Source: Sneathiella chinensis (GTDB taxonomy: Bacteria; Pseudomonadota; Alphaproteobacteria; Sneathiellales; Sneathiellaceae). From it: a stretch of 64,000 bases of DNA. Position 1 is the first letter of the stretch. The number at the start of each line of letters is the position of its first letter. The translations under genes were made by a program, and so were the position numbers. The notes below the pieces were generated by a model, which made no database searches, was not told where the DNA came from, and worked only from the letters and a program-made list of their open reading frames with translations. Location: assembly GCF_012720115.1 (NCBI RefSeq), contig NZ_VNWN01000004.1, forward strand, positions 310,001 to 374,000. Reading direction: 5' to 3'. Below, one piece after another: positions 16,248-24,835 of the stretch.

Positions 16248-17234
16248 TTATGACGCCGAGTTACTCCCGCGGAAGGCGGCAAGCAACTTCTTGAAGTCAG
16301 ATGGGAATTCTGCCTCAAATTTCAAGGGTTTGTCTGTGACAGGATGCACAAAGCCGAGGGTTTGCGCGTGCAGAGCCTGACGGGGGAACTTGCGGATCAC
16401 GTTCTGGCGGGCTTCCGGCAGGGATTTCGTGCGGCTGAGCTTGGGCCGGGTATAGACGGGATCGCCCACAAGCGGGTGCCCGATATGGGCCATATGGACC
16501 CGAATCTGGTGGGTGCGGCCCGTCTCCAGATTACAGCGTACCAGACAGGCGATGTCCTCGAAATTCTCTTCCAGTTCATAATGGGTCAGGGCGGTTTTCC
16601 CGCTGCTTTCCATGACGGCCATGCGTTTGCGGTTATGGGGATCGCGGCCGATATTTTTCTCGATCTGGCCGCTGGTCGGATAGACCCGGCCCCACACGAT
16701 GGCCCGATAGGTCCGCTCGATGTCATGGGCCTCGAACAGGGCGGCAAGACCCTGATGGGCCTGATCGGTCTTGGCGACCACCATCAGGCCACTGGTTTCC
16801 TTGTCGATCCGGTGGACAATGCCGGGACGCTTGACCCCGCCCACACCGGACAGGCTGTCCCCACAATGATACAGCAGGGCATTGACCAGCGTTCCGCTCC
16901 AGTTGCCGGCGGCAGGGTGGACCACCATGCGGGCCGGTTTGTTGACCACGATCAGGTGCTCATCCTCAAACACGATATCAAGGGGGATATCCTGTGGCTT
17001 CGGGATCGGGTCAGCCGCTTCGGGGATGGTGATGCTGTACAGTTCCCCTTCGCGCACACGGCGGGACGGATCGGTGATAACCTCGCCGTCCAGAAACGCC
17101 TGCCCTTCCTTGACAAGGGGCTTGACCCGGTTGCGGGACAGGCCGCCCAGTTTTTCCGCAAGAAACCGGTCGAGGCGTTCTCCAACGTCTTCGGGGGAAA
17201 CTTCGACTTGATGTGTACCTTCTGGTGATGGCAT
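16248..17234 (-). CDS. rluD: RluD-type 23S rRNA pseudouridine synthase
   Basis: This enzyme isomerises uridines in helix 69 of 23S rRNA. It has 328 residues: an N-terminal S4 RNA-binding domain (GERLDRFLAEKLGGLSRNRV), linker, then the RluA-type catalytic domain with D144 in GIVHRIDKETSGLMVVAK and the later RTYRAIVWGR and LETGRTHQIRVHMAHIGHP blocks. It is upstream of rpoH on the same strand and divergent from a small membrane-anchored protein. The family is sure; RluD rather than RluA/RluC is inferred from length and the S4 domain. Confidence 0.93.
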   Translation of the reverse strand: MPSPEGTHQVEVSPEDVGERLDRFLAEKLGGLSRNRVKPLVKEGQAFLDGEVITDPSRRVREGELYSITIPEAADPIPKPQDIPLDIVFEDEHLIVVNKPARMVVHPAAGNWSGTLVNALLYHCGDSLSGVGGVKRPGIVHRIDKETSGLMVVAKTDQAHQGLAALFEAHDIERTYRAIVWGRVYPTSGQIEKNIGRDPHNRKRMAVMESSGKTALTHYELEENFEDIACLVRCNLETGRTHQIRVHMAHIGHPLVGDPVYTRPKLSRTKSLPEARQNVIRKFPRQALHAQTLGFVHPVTDKPLKFEAEFPSDFKKLLAAFRGSNSAS

Positions 17235-17274
17235 ATGCTTTAATTACCGAAACTAACTGCTGACGGTTACTGTT

Positions 17275-17670
17275 ATGACAGAAGAAGAAGTTCCAAACAC
17301 CACTTTTTTGAAATGGGTGGTGATTATCCTCGGCATCCTGATTATCGGCGTGGCATCGCTGATCGGGGTGACCATTTACAAACGGGCGACCAGCGCCGTG
17401 GAAACTGCTGAACAGGCCGAAAAGGCGGTCTCGGTTGTCCCTGTGCCTGCGACGCCCGCTGTGGCCCCGCCTGCGGAAACCCCGGTCGCGGCCTTCGGGA
17501 ATATCCCGGTCTCTGCCCCGGCGGGCCTGACCCTTGTTTCCGTTGAGGCAAGCGGTAATCGCCTGCTGCTGCAGTTTGCCGATGCGGAAGGGATCGTTCG
17601 GCAGATTGCCGTTGTGGATTACGCAGAAGGCAAGGTTCTTGGCACCATCAGTATTGATATGCCGCAGTGA
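17275..17670 (+). CDS. Small single-span membrane protein (DUF6476-like)
   Basis: This 131-residue protein has one membrane segment (residues ~10-32, WVVIILGILIIGVASLIGV), a Pro/Ala/Val-rich linker, and a short C-terminal beta-rich part (LTLVSVEASGNRLLLQFADA). It resembles the small membrane protein often found beside rluD and rpoH in alphaproteobacteria; the DUF number is from memory. Its function is unknown. The next gene's GTG start lies in its stop (GTGA). Confidence 0.7.
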   Translation: MTEEEVPNTTFLKWVVIILGILIIGVASLIGVTIYKRATSAVETAEQAEKAVSVVPVPATPAVAPPAETPVAAFGNIPVSAPAGLTLVSVEASGNRLLLQFADAEGIVRQIAVVDYAEGKVLGTISIDMPQ

Positions 17671-18101
17671 TTAAACTGGTCCTGCAAGATCGTGATCTGG
17701 CCGCTCTGGCCGACCATGCGGCGGCCTGCTGGCCGGAGGAGGCCTGCGCCCTTCTTGTTGGACAGGAAGGGCCGGGCGGGGAGCGCCGGGTCCTGCGGGT
17801 GGAGGTGTCGCGGAACATAGCCGAAGACAGGACCCGTTTCTTTGAGATAGACCCCGGTCTTCGTATCCGGCTGGAGCGGGAACTTCGCGGGCAGGAACAC
17901 TGCATCATCGGGGTCTGGCACAGCCACCCCGGCGGCCCCGCGGCCCCGTCCGATGCGGATGCCCGCATGGTGATCGAACGCCAATTCATCTGGCTGATTT
18001 CAGCGGTGCAAGACGGGAAGGTTGTGGAAACAAACGCCTTCAGCCCGTCGCCAACATACGGGTTCGACCCGACAACCCTGACCATAATAACAGGCGATTA
18101 A
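17667..18101 (+). CDS. JAMM/MPN-domain metalloprotease (M67 family)
   Basis: This JAB1/MPN domain of 144 residues is complete. It has the upstream Glu in PEEACALLVG and the zinc motif HSHPGGPAAPSDAD (H-x-H-x10-D form), so it should be an active zinc isopeptidase-like enzyme. Bacterial relatives such as Mec remove amino acids or peptides from ubiquitin-like sulfur carriers; no such carrier gene is adjacent, though a TusA-like gene lies 2.4 kb away. It starts at a GTG overlapping the stop of the preceding gene, and threonine aldolase starts three bases after its stop. Confidence 0.85.
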   Translation: MIKLVLQDRDLAALADHAAACWPEEACALLVGQEGPGGERRVLRVEVSRNIAEDRTRFFEIDPGLRIRLERELRGQEHCIIGVWHSHPGGPAAPSDADARMVIERQFIWLISAVQDGKVVETNAFSPSPTYGFDPTTLTIITGD

Positions 18102-18104
18102 AGC

Positions 18105-19169
18105 ATGAAAAACAGGAACACCATCAGTTTTGCCAGTGACAATTCTGCGCCGGTCTGCCCGGAACTCATGGAGGCGCTTGCCCGTGTGAACAGTGGGGCG
18201 ACCTTTGGCTATGGGAATGACGACCATACCCGCCAGATGGAAGAACGCTTCAAGGATTTGTTCCAGTGTGACCTGCGGGCGTTTCCGGTGGCAACAGGCA
18301 CCGCCGCCAATGTTCTGGCCCTTAGTGTCCTGACGCCGCCCTATGGATCGGTGTACTGCCATCGTCAGGCCCATATCGAGATGGATGAATGCGGGGCGCC
18401 TGAATTTTACACCAACGGGGCAAAGCTGGTTCTGCTGGATGGGGAGGATGGCAAGATTGCCCCGACGGATCTTGTGGCGGCCCTGTCGGCATCGGGGGCG
18501 GGGGTTGTGCACCATGTGCAGCCTGCGGCCCTCAGCCTGACGCAGGTTACGGAATGCGGGACCCTTTATACCCCGGATGAAATTGCCAGCCTGACCGACA
18601 TTGCCCGGTCTCATGGGCTTTCCGTGCATATGGACGGGGCACGGTTTGCCAATGCTGCAGCGGCAATGGGGGTTTCGCCTGCCGACCTGACATGGCGATC
18701 CGGCGTTGATGTGTTGTCGTTCGGGGCGACGAAAAACGGCGCCATGGCCGTCGAGGCAGTTGTGTTTTTCAATCCAGAGGAACAGGCCGCCCGCATTAAG
18801 GATTTTGAATTCAGAAGGAAGCGGGGCGCGCACCTGTTCTCAAAGATGCGCTATCTGTCTGCCCAGTTGGACCGCCATCTTGAAGGGGATTTGTGGCTCC
18901 GGCTTGCGGGGAATGCCAATGCCATGGCAGCACGGCTGAAAGACGGGCTGTCCTCCTGCCCGGATGTGGCGCTTCTTTATCCGGTAGAGGCAAATATCCT
19001 GTTCGCCCGGTTGCCAGAGGCGACAATCGACAGGCTTGAAACCGAAGGGTTCCTTTTTTACGTTATGGGGGCGCGGCAGAACGGACAGGTCCGGCTGGTG
19101 ACGTCATGGAATACCACAGCGGATGAGGTGGACGCGTTTTTGTCCATCGTGCGGCAGACCGGCGCCTGA
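18105..19169 (+). CDS. ltaE: Low-specificity L-threonine aldolase
   Basis: This PLP enzyme of 354 residues cleaves threonine or allo-threonine to glycine and acetaldehyde. It has SFASDNSAPVCPELMEAL at the start, HIEMDECGAPEF, VHMDGARFANAAAAMG (cofactor pocket Asp) and the Schiff-base lysine in LSFGATKNGAM. Other beta-hydroxy amino acids may also be used. It follows the JAMM gene by three bases and is the last gene of this short operon. Confidence 0.93.
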   Translation: MKNRNTISFASDNSAPVCPELMEALARVNSGATFGYGNDDHTRQMEERFKDLFQCDLRAFPVATGTAANVLALSVLTPPYGSVYCHRQAHIEMDECGAPEFYTNGAKLVLLDGEDGKIAPTDLVAALSASGAGVVHHVQPAALSLTQVTECGTLYTPDEIASLTDIARSHGLSVHMDGARFANAAAAMGVSPADLTWRSGVDVLSFGATKNGAMAVEAVVFFNPEEQAARIKDFEFRRKRGAHLFSKMRYLSAQLDRHLEGDLWLRLAGNANAMAARLKDGLSSCPDVALLYPVEANILFARLPEATIDRLETEGFLFYVMGARQNGQVRLVTSWNTTADEVDAFLSIVRQTGA

Positions 19170-19290
19170 CAGGAAAAGTGAGACAGGTCTTGTCGCGAAT
19201 ATCATGATCTGCAAGTATGCGACCGGATGTTTTTCGGCCAACGGCCGGGAAATGTTCGACAGGAATTCAAGTCATTGAGGTGAGACAACG

Positions 19291-20484
19291 GTGGAAAACA
19301 GTCTGGACAAATTATGGGCCATTATTCTGGATGTCTGGAAAAGTGGCTATCTCGGTATTGATCTGTCCTCTGTTCTACCGGCCTTGGGTATCCTGTTCGT
19401 CGCGCTGACCCTTCGCGGGGTCTTTACCCGCTTTGTGGTCAATCGCATGGTGGCTTTTGCCCGGCGGACCAAGAACGAAATCGATGACCAGATCATCGCA
19501 TCTCTGGAAGGGCCGATCCGTTTTGTCCCCATCGTCCTCGGGGTGTATTTCGCCCTTGAAATCGGCAATTTTGCCTCGGATAACGGGCTCAACGAGTTCG
19601 GTGAAAATCTGGTCCGCTCGCTGGTGGTGTTCAACCTGTTCTGGGGGCTTTACTGTCTGGTCAACCCGCTGACCTTCTTCATGGGCCGGTTGGAGGAAAT
19701 CTTCTCCGGCGAGATGGTGGATTTCCTCGTCAAGGTGATGAAGGGCATTATCGCCGGGATCGGGGCGGCAACCATTCTTGAGCTTTGGGGAATTCAGGTC
19801 GGTCCGATCATTGCGGGTCTTGGCATTGTCGGCGTGGCTGTGGCGCTGGGCGCGCAGGACCTGTGTAAGAACCTGATCAGCGGCTTTCTTATTCTGGCGG
19901 AAAAGCGGTTCAAGGTGGGGGACTGGGTCCTTGTCACCGGGATTGTTGAAGGCACCGTCGAGAAAATCGGTTTCCGGTCAACCATGATCCGCCGCTTTGA
20001 CAAGGCACCGACCATTGTGCCGAATACTGTTTTTGCGGACCGTGCCGTGACCAATTTCTCGGAAATGAGCCACCGCCGGATTTACTGGAAAATCGGTGTG
20101 GAATATTCCACCAATGTGGCGCAGTTGCAGCAGATCACCGAGCAGATCAAGGACTACCTGACCGGCAACCGCGATTTTGCCCAGCCGCCCGAAGCCACGC
20201 TGTTCGTGGTTACAGACAGCTTCAATGCCAGCAGTATCGACATCATGATCTACTGCTTTACCAAGACGACAAACTGGGGCGAATGGCTGGAAATCAAGCA
20301 GGATTTCGCCTATGCCATCAAGCATATCGTCGAAAGTGCCGGGACGCATTTTGCCTTCCCGTCCATGTCTATCTATCCCGGAACCGGCGCTGATCAGCCC
20401 GAGGCCTATATCCCGCCGGACGGGCACAAGACCATGAAAACCAAGGCCTCCGTCTTTACGACCGAGGGTGCCGTCGGGGAATAG
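19291..20484 (+). CDS. MscS-family mechanosensitive channel
   Basis: This 397-residue protein has several N-terminal membrane helices, the pore helix with Gly/Ala pattern (IIAGLGIVGVAVALGAQDLC), the beta domain (NLISGFLILAEKRFKVGDWV, GTVEKIGFRSTMIRRFD, VPNTVFADRAVTNFS) and a C-terminal alpha/beta domain. It opens under membrane tension to release solutes during osmotic downshock. It is larger than E. coli MscS because of extra N-terminal helices. It starts at GTG, six bases after GAGGTGAG. Confidence 0.92.
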   Translation: MENSLDKLWAIILDVWKSGYLGIDLSSVLPALGILFVALTLRGVFTRFVVNRMVAFARRTKNEIDDQIIASLEGPIRFVPIVLGVYFALEIGNFASDNGLNEFGENLVRSLVVFNLFWGLYCLVNPLTFFMGRLEEIFSGEMVDFLVKVMKGIIAGIGAATILELWGIQVGPIIAGLGIVGVAVALGAQDLCKNLISGFLILAEKRFKVGDWVLVTGIVEGTVEKIGFRSTMIRRFDKAPTIVPNTVFADRAVTNFSEMSHRRIYWKIGVEYSTNVAQLQQITEQIKDYLTGNRDFAQPPEATLFVVTDSFNASSIDIMIYCFTKTTNWGEWLEIKQDFAYAIKHIVESAGTHFAFPSMSIYPGTGADQPEAYIPPDGHKTMKTKASVFTTEGAVGE

Positions 20485-20522
20485 TCATCCGCCGCTTCTC
20501 ACCCCCGTTTCAGGGAGTGGTT

Positions 20523-20759
20523 TCAGGCCTTCTGAATGCGATAGGTGAACACCCCGTCATCCTCGCTGTGGGCCAGCAGGGTATTGCCGCTTTCATGGCA
20601 GAAATGGTTGAAATCGATATAGGATGCCGGGTCGGTCGCAATCACCACAAGGATGGCGCCGCTGTCGAGGGACTGGATGGCTTTTCTCGCCTTCAGGACC
20701 GGCAGGGGGCATTGCAGGCCGCTGGTATCCAGCATGTGATCGGTGGTGTTCTCTGACAT
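20523..20759 (-). CDS. TusA/SirA-like sulfurtransferase
   Basis: This 78-residue TusA fold protein has the conserved sulfur-carrying cysteine in GLQCPLPVLKARKAI. Family members pass persulfide sulfur for tRNA thiolation or related pathways. It lacks neighbouring tusBCD or sulfur oxidation genes, so the exact pathway is open. It is convergent with the MscS gene and followed on the same strand's upstream side by an unrecognised small protein. Confidence 0.85.
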   Translation of the reverse strand: MSENTTDHMLDTSGLQCPLPVLKARKAIQSLDSGAILVVIATDPASYIDFNHFCHESGNTLLAHSEDDGVFTYRIQKA

Positions 20760-20857
20760 TGTGATCCTGTTCAGGAAAGGTTTCGCCCACTATACGGTCC
20801 CGCACTGCATGTGCAAGAAGACAAATTTCCGGACGTTTCCGGTATTCCTTTTCGGGT

Positions 20858-21241
20858 CTATGGGGATGTCTCCTGACTGGTCAGACCGTCCAGAAGCAAC
20901 GGCAGGGTCGGGGCCTCCAGAAGGGTCTTGCCTGCGAGGTCAAACCGCCCGAAAGACGCGGGATCACTGTCGCGGCGAAACAGGAATTGCGGCTCTGCGG
21001 TGTTGTGGAAAAACAGGATCACCCCGATGGATGGGGTTGCGGGGGGCGCCGTAAAACAGGCTTCCATCAGGTCTGGTATCTGGTTCATGACCGCATATCC
21101 GCACCAGTTCTTTGCCGCGCCCTGTTCGGTGAAGGCCCGTTTGATCTGCTCAATCTGGTCGTCGGAAAAGGGCGCAATCGGCACCGGGAAGGGGCCGGCC
21201 TTGCCGGTCTGTCCGTAAGTCAGCTTGACGACCGTGGCCAT
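20858..21241 (-). CDS. Small conserved hypothetical protein
   Basis: This is an unrecognised cytosolic protein of 127 residues. It has no membrane segment. Notable parts are PFPVPIAPFSDDQIEQIKRA, NWCGYAVMNQIPDLMEAC and GVILFFHNTAEPQFLFRRDS. It lies upstream of the TusA-like gene on the same strand with 98 bases between. Of two in-frame ATGs, the one giving MATVVKLTYG has GGGA at a workable distance; the ATG nine bases earlier lies directly against it. No function is assigned. Confidence 0.6.
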   Translation of the reverse strand: MATVVKLTYGQTGKAGPFPVPIAPFSDDQIEQIKRAFTEQGAAKNWCGYAVMNQIPDLMEACFTAPPATPSIGVILFFHNTAEPQFLFRRDSDPASFGRFDLAGKTLLEAPTLPLLLDGLTSQETSP

Positions 21242-21523
21242 AGGTTTCATGTCCCGATGGTTGGTGTGTTGTAAAGCGGTTCAGGCGCGTTCCCCGTGTC
21301 GTACCAGTGGGGAAGAGCACTGATCTTCCAGAAAATCCGTTAATCTTCGGTTTAAATAGAACGAGAGCGGGAGGGCTTTGTGAAAAAATGCCAGTCCCGT
21401 GGGTCGGGAGGACTTTATTAACCAATTTTATACGGGTTTATGGGAGACTTTTACGGGTTAAAGAGACATTTTTAGTTTTTGATTCCGTTGACTGAATACT
21501 CCCAAGAGTGATTAGCGATATCT

Positions 21524-22798
21524 ATGCAAATGGAACCCTGGAAAAGTAATTCTGTGTCACAGGCCCCTGGCGGCGGTTCCGCATCGTCCGCCCCGAAAGG
21601 GGTGGTCCAGCATCATGAAATTGGTGAAATGGCGCATTTCCTCAATGCCTTCGGGCATAGCAAGGAAGAAGCCGTCAAGACCCTGCTGGCCAGCAGCCTG
21701 CAGATCGTTGGGCTGGAGGAAGTCAAGAAACAGTATGCCAGCCGCTGGAAGCAGATCGAGAAGACGGTCTACAAGGCGACCGAGGCGTTTTTCTCGCGCA
21801 AGCTGAGGAAGGAAGACCGCTTTGTCCGGTTGCGGGAAGGGCGCTTTGCCATCATTTTCCGGGATATGAGCCGGGAAGAGGGGCAGGCGCGGGCCTCCGA
21901 GTTGGCGCGGGAATTGGTCACCAAGCTGTTTGGCGAGATCGAGGGCGCGGAACTGGTCACGGTCGAGGTCATGGTCCTTGATGAAGGCGTGATGGACGCG
22001 GTCGATGACTTCGACAGCCTCGAAGACCTGATCCAGCATTTCGAACGGGCCATTCATCTGGTTGACGAGCGGGAAAAGCAAGAGTTCGAGGAAAGCGAGG
22101 AGGTTCTGACCGTTCAGTACCGCCCCTGCCTCAATCCCCGCAAGAAGATGATCTCGATGATGGAGATTGTTCCCTGCCGCCAGACCGGCAGCCAGACAGA
22201 GCGTCTGGCCGGTGACGATCCCATGTTAAACGGCTCCCCGCGTTTGCGGGCCGAGCTGGATATCCACACGCTGAAACAGACGGCAGATGCGGTCGGCAGG
22301 CTTGGCAAGGCAGGGCACAAGCCGTTGCTGCTGCTGACGGTTGCCTTTGAGACCATGGCCAATCCCTATATGCGCCGCAAATATGCGGAAACCCTGAAGA
22401 CCCTGCCGGATTATACCAGCCAGCGCCTGGTCCTGAATCTGGAAGGGATCGGCAGCGGTATTCCCAACAGCCGGTATGTTCAGATCGTCAGTTCGGTCAA
22501 GACGCTGGTCCGGGGGTTCTCGCTTGAGGTCGCACCGGGGTGGAATGATTACGCGGCGATCGAAGGATTGCCGGTTTTGGCCATTGCGGCGACGGTGGAC
22601 CCCAAGGTGGGACCGGACGGCGCGGCGGATCTGTTTCAGGCGGCCCGGTCTCAAAAACGCAAATGTATCCTGCGTTCGGTCGCCAGCGACGATATCGCCC
22701 GGCAGGCTCTCAAACTTGGGGTCGATTATGTGTGCGGCCCCGTGATCGCGGGAATGCTGCCCGCGCCGGGGCGGCCCTTCTCCATTCGCAACCTTTAA
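21524..22798 (+). CDS. Degenerate GGDEF-EAL-like regulatory protein
   Basis: This soluble 424-residue protein appears to be a GGDEF-EAL tandem that has lost both active sites. Residues ~60-185 follow a GGDEF domain, with REGRFAIIF (104-112) in place of GGDEFAVLL. Residues ~195-424 follow an EAL domain: YRPCLNPRKKMISMMEIV, with MEIV (213-216) for the EAL motif, and LKLGVDYVCGPVIAG near the end where EAL proteins have LGCDYxQGY. The DDFG metal motif is not visible. It may still bind c-di-GMP or act as a protein adaptor. A Gly/Ser/Ala-rich start precedes it. The domain call is by eye. Confidence 0.68.
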   Translation: MQMEPWKSNSVSQAPGGGSASSAPKGVVQHHEIGEMAHFLNAFGHSKEEAVKTLLASSLQIVGLEEVKKQYASRWKQIEKTVYKATEAFFSRKLRKEDRFVRLREGRFAIIFRDMSREEGQARASELARELVTKLFGEIEGAELVTVEVMVLDEGVMDAVDDFDSLEDLIQHFERAIHLVDEREKQEFEESEEVLTVQYRPCLNPRKKMISMMEIVPCRQTGSQTERLAGDDPMLNGSPRLRAELDIHTLKQTADAVGRLGKAGHKPLLLLTVAFETMANPYMRRKYAETLKTLPDYTSQRLVLNLEGIGSGIPNSRYVQIVSSVKTLVRGFSLEVAPGWNDYAAIEGLPVLAIAATVDPKVGPDGAADLFQAARSQKRKCILRSVASDDIARQALKLGVDYVCGPVIAGMLPAPGRPFSIRNL

Positions 22799-22827
22799 CC
22801 GTCGTCAGCCTGTTTAGTTGCGCGGGC

Positions 22828-24087
22828 CTATTTCCGGATGAAAGTGGCAAACAGTTCCACATGGGACGACCACAGGAACTGGTCCACCGGTGTCAGGGTC
22901 TCAATCCGGTAGCCGCCGTCCTGCAACGTTTTGGCATCCCGGGCGAAGCTGGCGGGATTGCAGGAAATGAAGATGACTTTCTTGACCCCCGATCCGGCGA
23001 TTTGCTCGCATTGCGCATCGGCCCCGGCCCGGGGCGGATCGATGATCACCACGTCATAGGCGTTCAGTTCTTCCGCCATCAGGGGGCGGCGGAACAGGTC
23101 CCGCGTTTCACTGGTCAGGTTGATCCGGCTTTTATTCGCCCCGCTTTGCAGGGCCTCTGTCAGGGCGGCGTCCCCTTCAATGGCATGCAGGCTTTTGCAG
23201 TGAGGCGCGGCCGGTAACGAGAAACTGCCGCAGCCCGAGAACAAATCGACCACATCCTGTTTTTCCGGCAGATGGTCCAGCATCAGGTCGGTGAGGGCCT
23301 GCTCCCCCTCCCGCGTGGCTTGCAGGAAGGCCCCCGGCGGAATATTGACCTGTCCGCTGCCAAGGGGAATGGCCGCCGGTTTTCGCGCCGCGACCACTTC
23401 CAGCAGTTTGTCCGTTTCGTGATAGAGCGAAATACGGCTGAGATCATGGTCCGCGGCAAAGGACGCCAGGGTTTCGCGAACACCAAGGTCCAGATCAAGA
23501 TTGGCAGTGATCAGCAGGTCCGTGCCGTTCAGGGTGCGGGTCAGGGTCAGGCGGGCCTGACTGTTGCGGGGCATTACAGTGGGCAGCATGGCCCGCAGCG
23601 GTTTCACAAGGGCCAGCAGGTCCGCATCGATCAGGGGGCATTCCCCCACATCGAAAATCTGGTGACTGCGCCGCAGGTGATAGCCGATCATGACGCCCTT
23701 TTTCCGCTTGGCGGCGACAAATTCGACGCGCCGGCGGGAGCGGGGCGGGCTGCTCACGGTCGGGTTGATGGGCGGGAAGACGACCTCGGCCCGTGTCAGG
23801 GCCTCCTCAAGGCGCTGGCGTTTCCAGTCTGCGAGCCAGTCGCCATCGATATGTTGAAGCGAACAGCCCCCGCAGGTGCCGAAATGGCGGCAGGCGGGTT
23901 GCTGCCGGATGGGGGCGGGCTGGGTGATGGCGGTCAGGGTTGCGGTCTGGCCCCGGCCGCGCTTTTCGCCGGGCTCGGCCTGAACCCGGTCACCGGGGGC
24001 CGTGAAAGGCACATACCATGCTTTCCCTTCGGCGGTGGCGACACCGTCCCCTCCCGCGCCAAGGTGATCGATTTCCAGTTCAAGCAT
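22828..24087 (-). CDS. RlmD/RumA-type 23S rRNA 5-methyluridine methyltransferase
   Basis: This SAM-dependent m5U methyltransferase of 419 residues has an N-terminal TRAM domain (LELEIDHLGAGGDGVA), a cysteine cluster CRHFGTCGGCSLQH for an iron-sulfur cluster, SAM motif DLFSGCGSFSLP, IDPPRAGADAQ, and the catalytic Cys in FISCNPASFARD. The start is the ATG inside the end of tlyA, with GGGAG nine bases upstream; a longer reading into tlyA is an artefact. RlmC or RlmD cannot be told apart. Both products of this pair modify ribosomal RNA. Confidence 0.9.
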   Translation of the reverse strand: MLELEIDHLGAGGDGVATAEGKAWYVPFTAPGDRVQAEPGEKRGRGQTATLTAITQPAPIRQQPACRHFGTCGGCSLQHIDGDWLADWKRQRLEEALTRAEVVFPPINPTVSSPPRSRRRVEFVAAKRKKGVMIGYHLRRSHQIFDVGECPLIDADLLALVKPLRAMLPTVMPRNSQARLTLTRTLNGTDLLITANLDLDLGVRETLASFAADHDLSRISLYHETDKLLEVVAARKPAAIPLGSGQVNIPPGAFLQATREGEQALTDLMLDHLPEKQDVVDLFSGCGSFSLPAAPHCKSLHAIEGDAALTEALQSGANKSRINLTSETRDLFRRPLMAEELNAYDVVIIDPPRAGADAQCEQIAGSGVKKVIFISCNPASFARDAKTLQDGGYRIETLTPVDQFLWSSHVELFATFIRK

Positions 24088-24826
24088 CGAAGGAGGCTCC
24101 CATGAGATATTCTGTATTTCCGTCGCTGCCGGTGATGGGGCTTTCAACCGAGCCCAGGCAGCGCCACCCGGTACGGGCGTCGATCCAGGCTTCCATGTCG
24201 CGCCGGACTTTTTCCTTGAGTTCAAGGTCGCGGACAATGCCGCCCTTGCCAAGATTTCCCTTGCCCACCTCGAACTGGGGCTTGACCAGAACGGCAAGAA
24301 CCGCGCCGCGTCGGCACAGGTTAAGGGCCGCAGGAAGGGCCTTGGTGAGGGAAATGAAGCTGACATCCGACACCACCAGATCGATGGGTTCGGGAATATG
24401 ATCGGCCGACAGGTGCCGGGCGTTCAGGTTTTCAAGATTGATGAGGCGGGTCTCGTTCTGGAGTTCCGGTGCCAGTTGGCCGTGACCGACATCCACGGCA
24501 TAGACCCGTTCGGCACCCCGGCGCAACAGAACCTGACTGAAGCCGCCGGTACTTGCCCCGATATCGACAGCGACCTTGTTCTGACAGTCGCAACCGAAAT
24601 GATCCAGGGCGGCAATGAGTTTCAGGGCCCCCCGGCCAACCCACTCGAAGTCGAGAGTCTCCACGGATAAATCGCAGTTTCCGCTCACCTTGCGGTTTGC
24701 CTTTGTCGCGGTGACCCCGTTCAGGGACACCCGCCCGTCTGAAATCATTGCCTGTGCCTTGGCCCGACTGGGGGCAAGCCCTCGCGCGACCAAGGCAAGA
24801 TCAAGTCGTTGGTATGCTGTCGCCAT
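24080..24826 (-). CDS. tlyA: TlyA-family rRNA 2'-O-methyltransferase
   Basis: This protein of 248 residues has an S4 RNA-binding domain (YQRLDLALVARGLAPSRAKA, DGRVSLNG) followed by an FtsJ-like Rossmann methyltransferase with VAVDIGASTGGFSQVLLRRG for SAM binding. TlyA methylates cytidine 2'-hydroxyls in 16S and 23S rRNA; many bacterial homologues were once called haemolysins. It sits between dxs and the m5U methyltransferase gene, overlapping the latter. Confidence 0.92.
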   Translation of the reverse strand: MATAYQRLDLALVARGLAPSRAKAQAMISDGRVSLNGVTATKANRKVSGNCDLSVETLDFEWVGRGALKLIAALDHFGCDCQNKVAVDIGASTGGFSQVLLRRGAERVYAVDVGHGQLAPELQNETRLINLENLNARHLSADHIPEPIDLVVSDVSFISLTKALPAALNLCRRGAVLAVLVKPQFEVGKGNLGKGGIVRDLELKEKVRRDMEAWIDARTGWRCLGSVESPITGSDGNTEYLMGASFDA

Positions 24827-24835
24827 CGCAGTCGG

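Noticed and set aside
21307-21495. 62-codon open frame upstream of the GGDEF-EAL-like gene
   Set aside because: No ribosome site, no similarity to a known family, and it lies in what looks like a promoter region.
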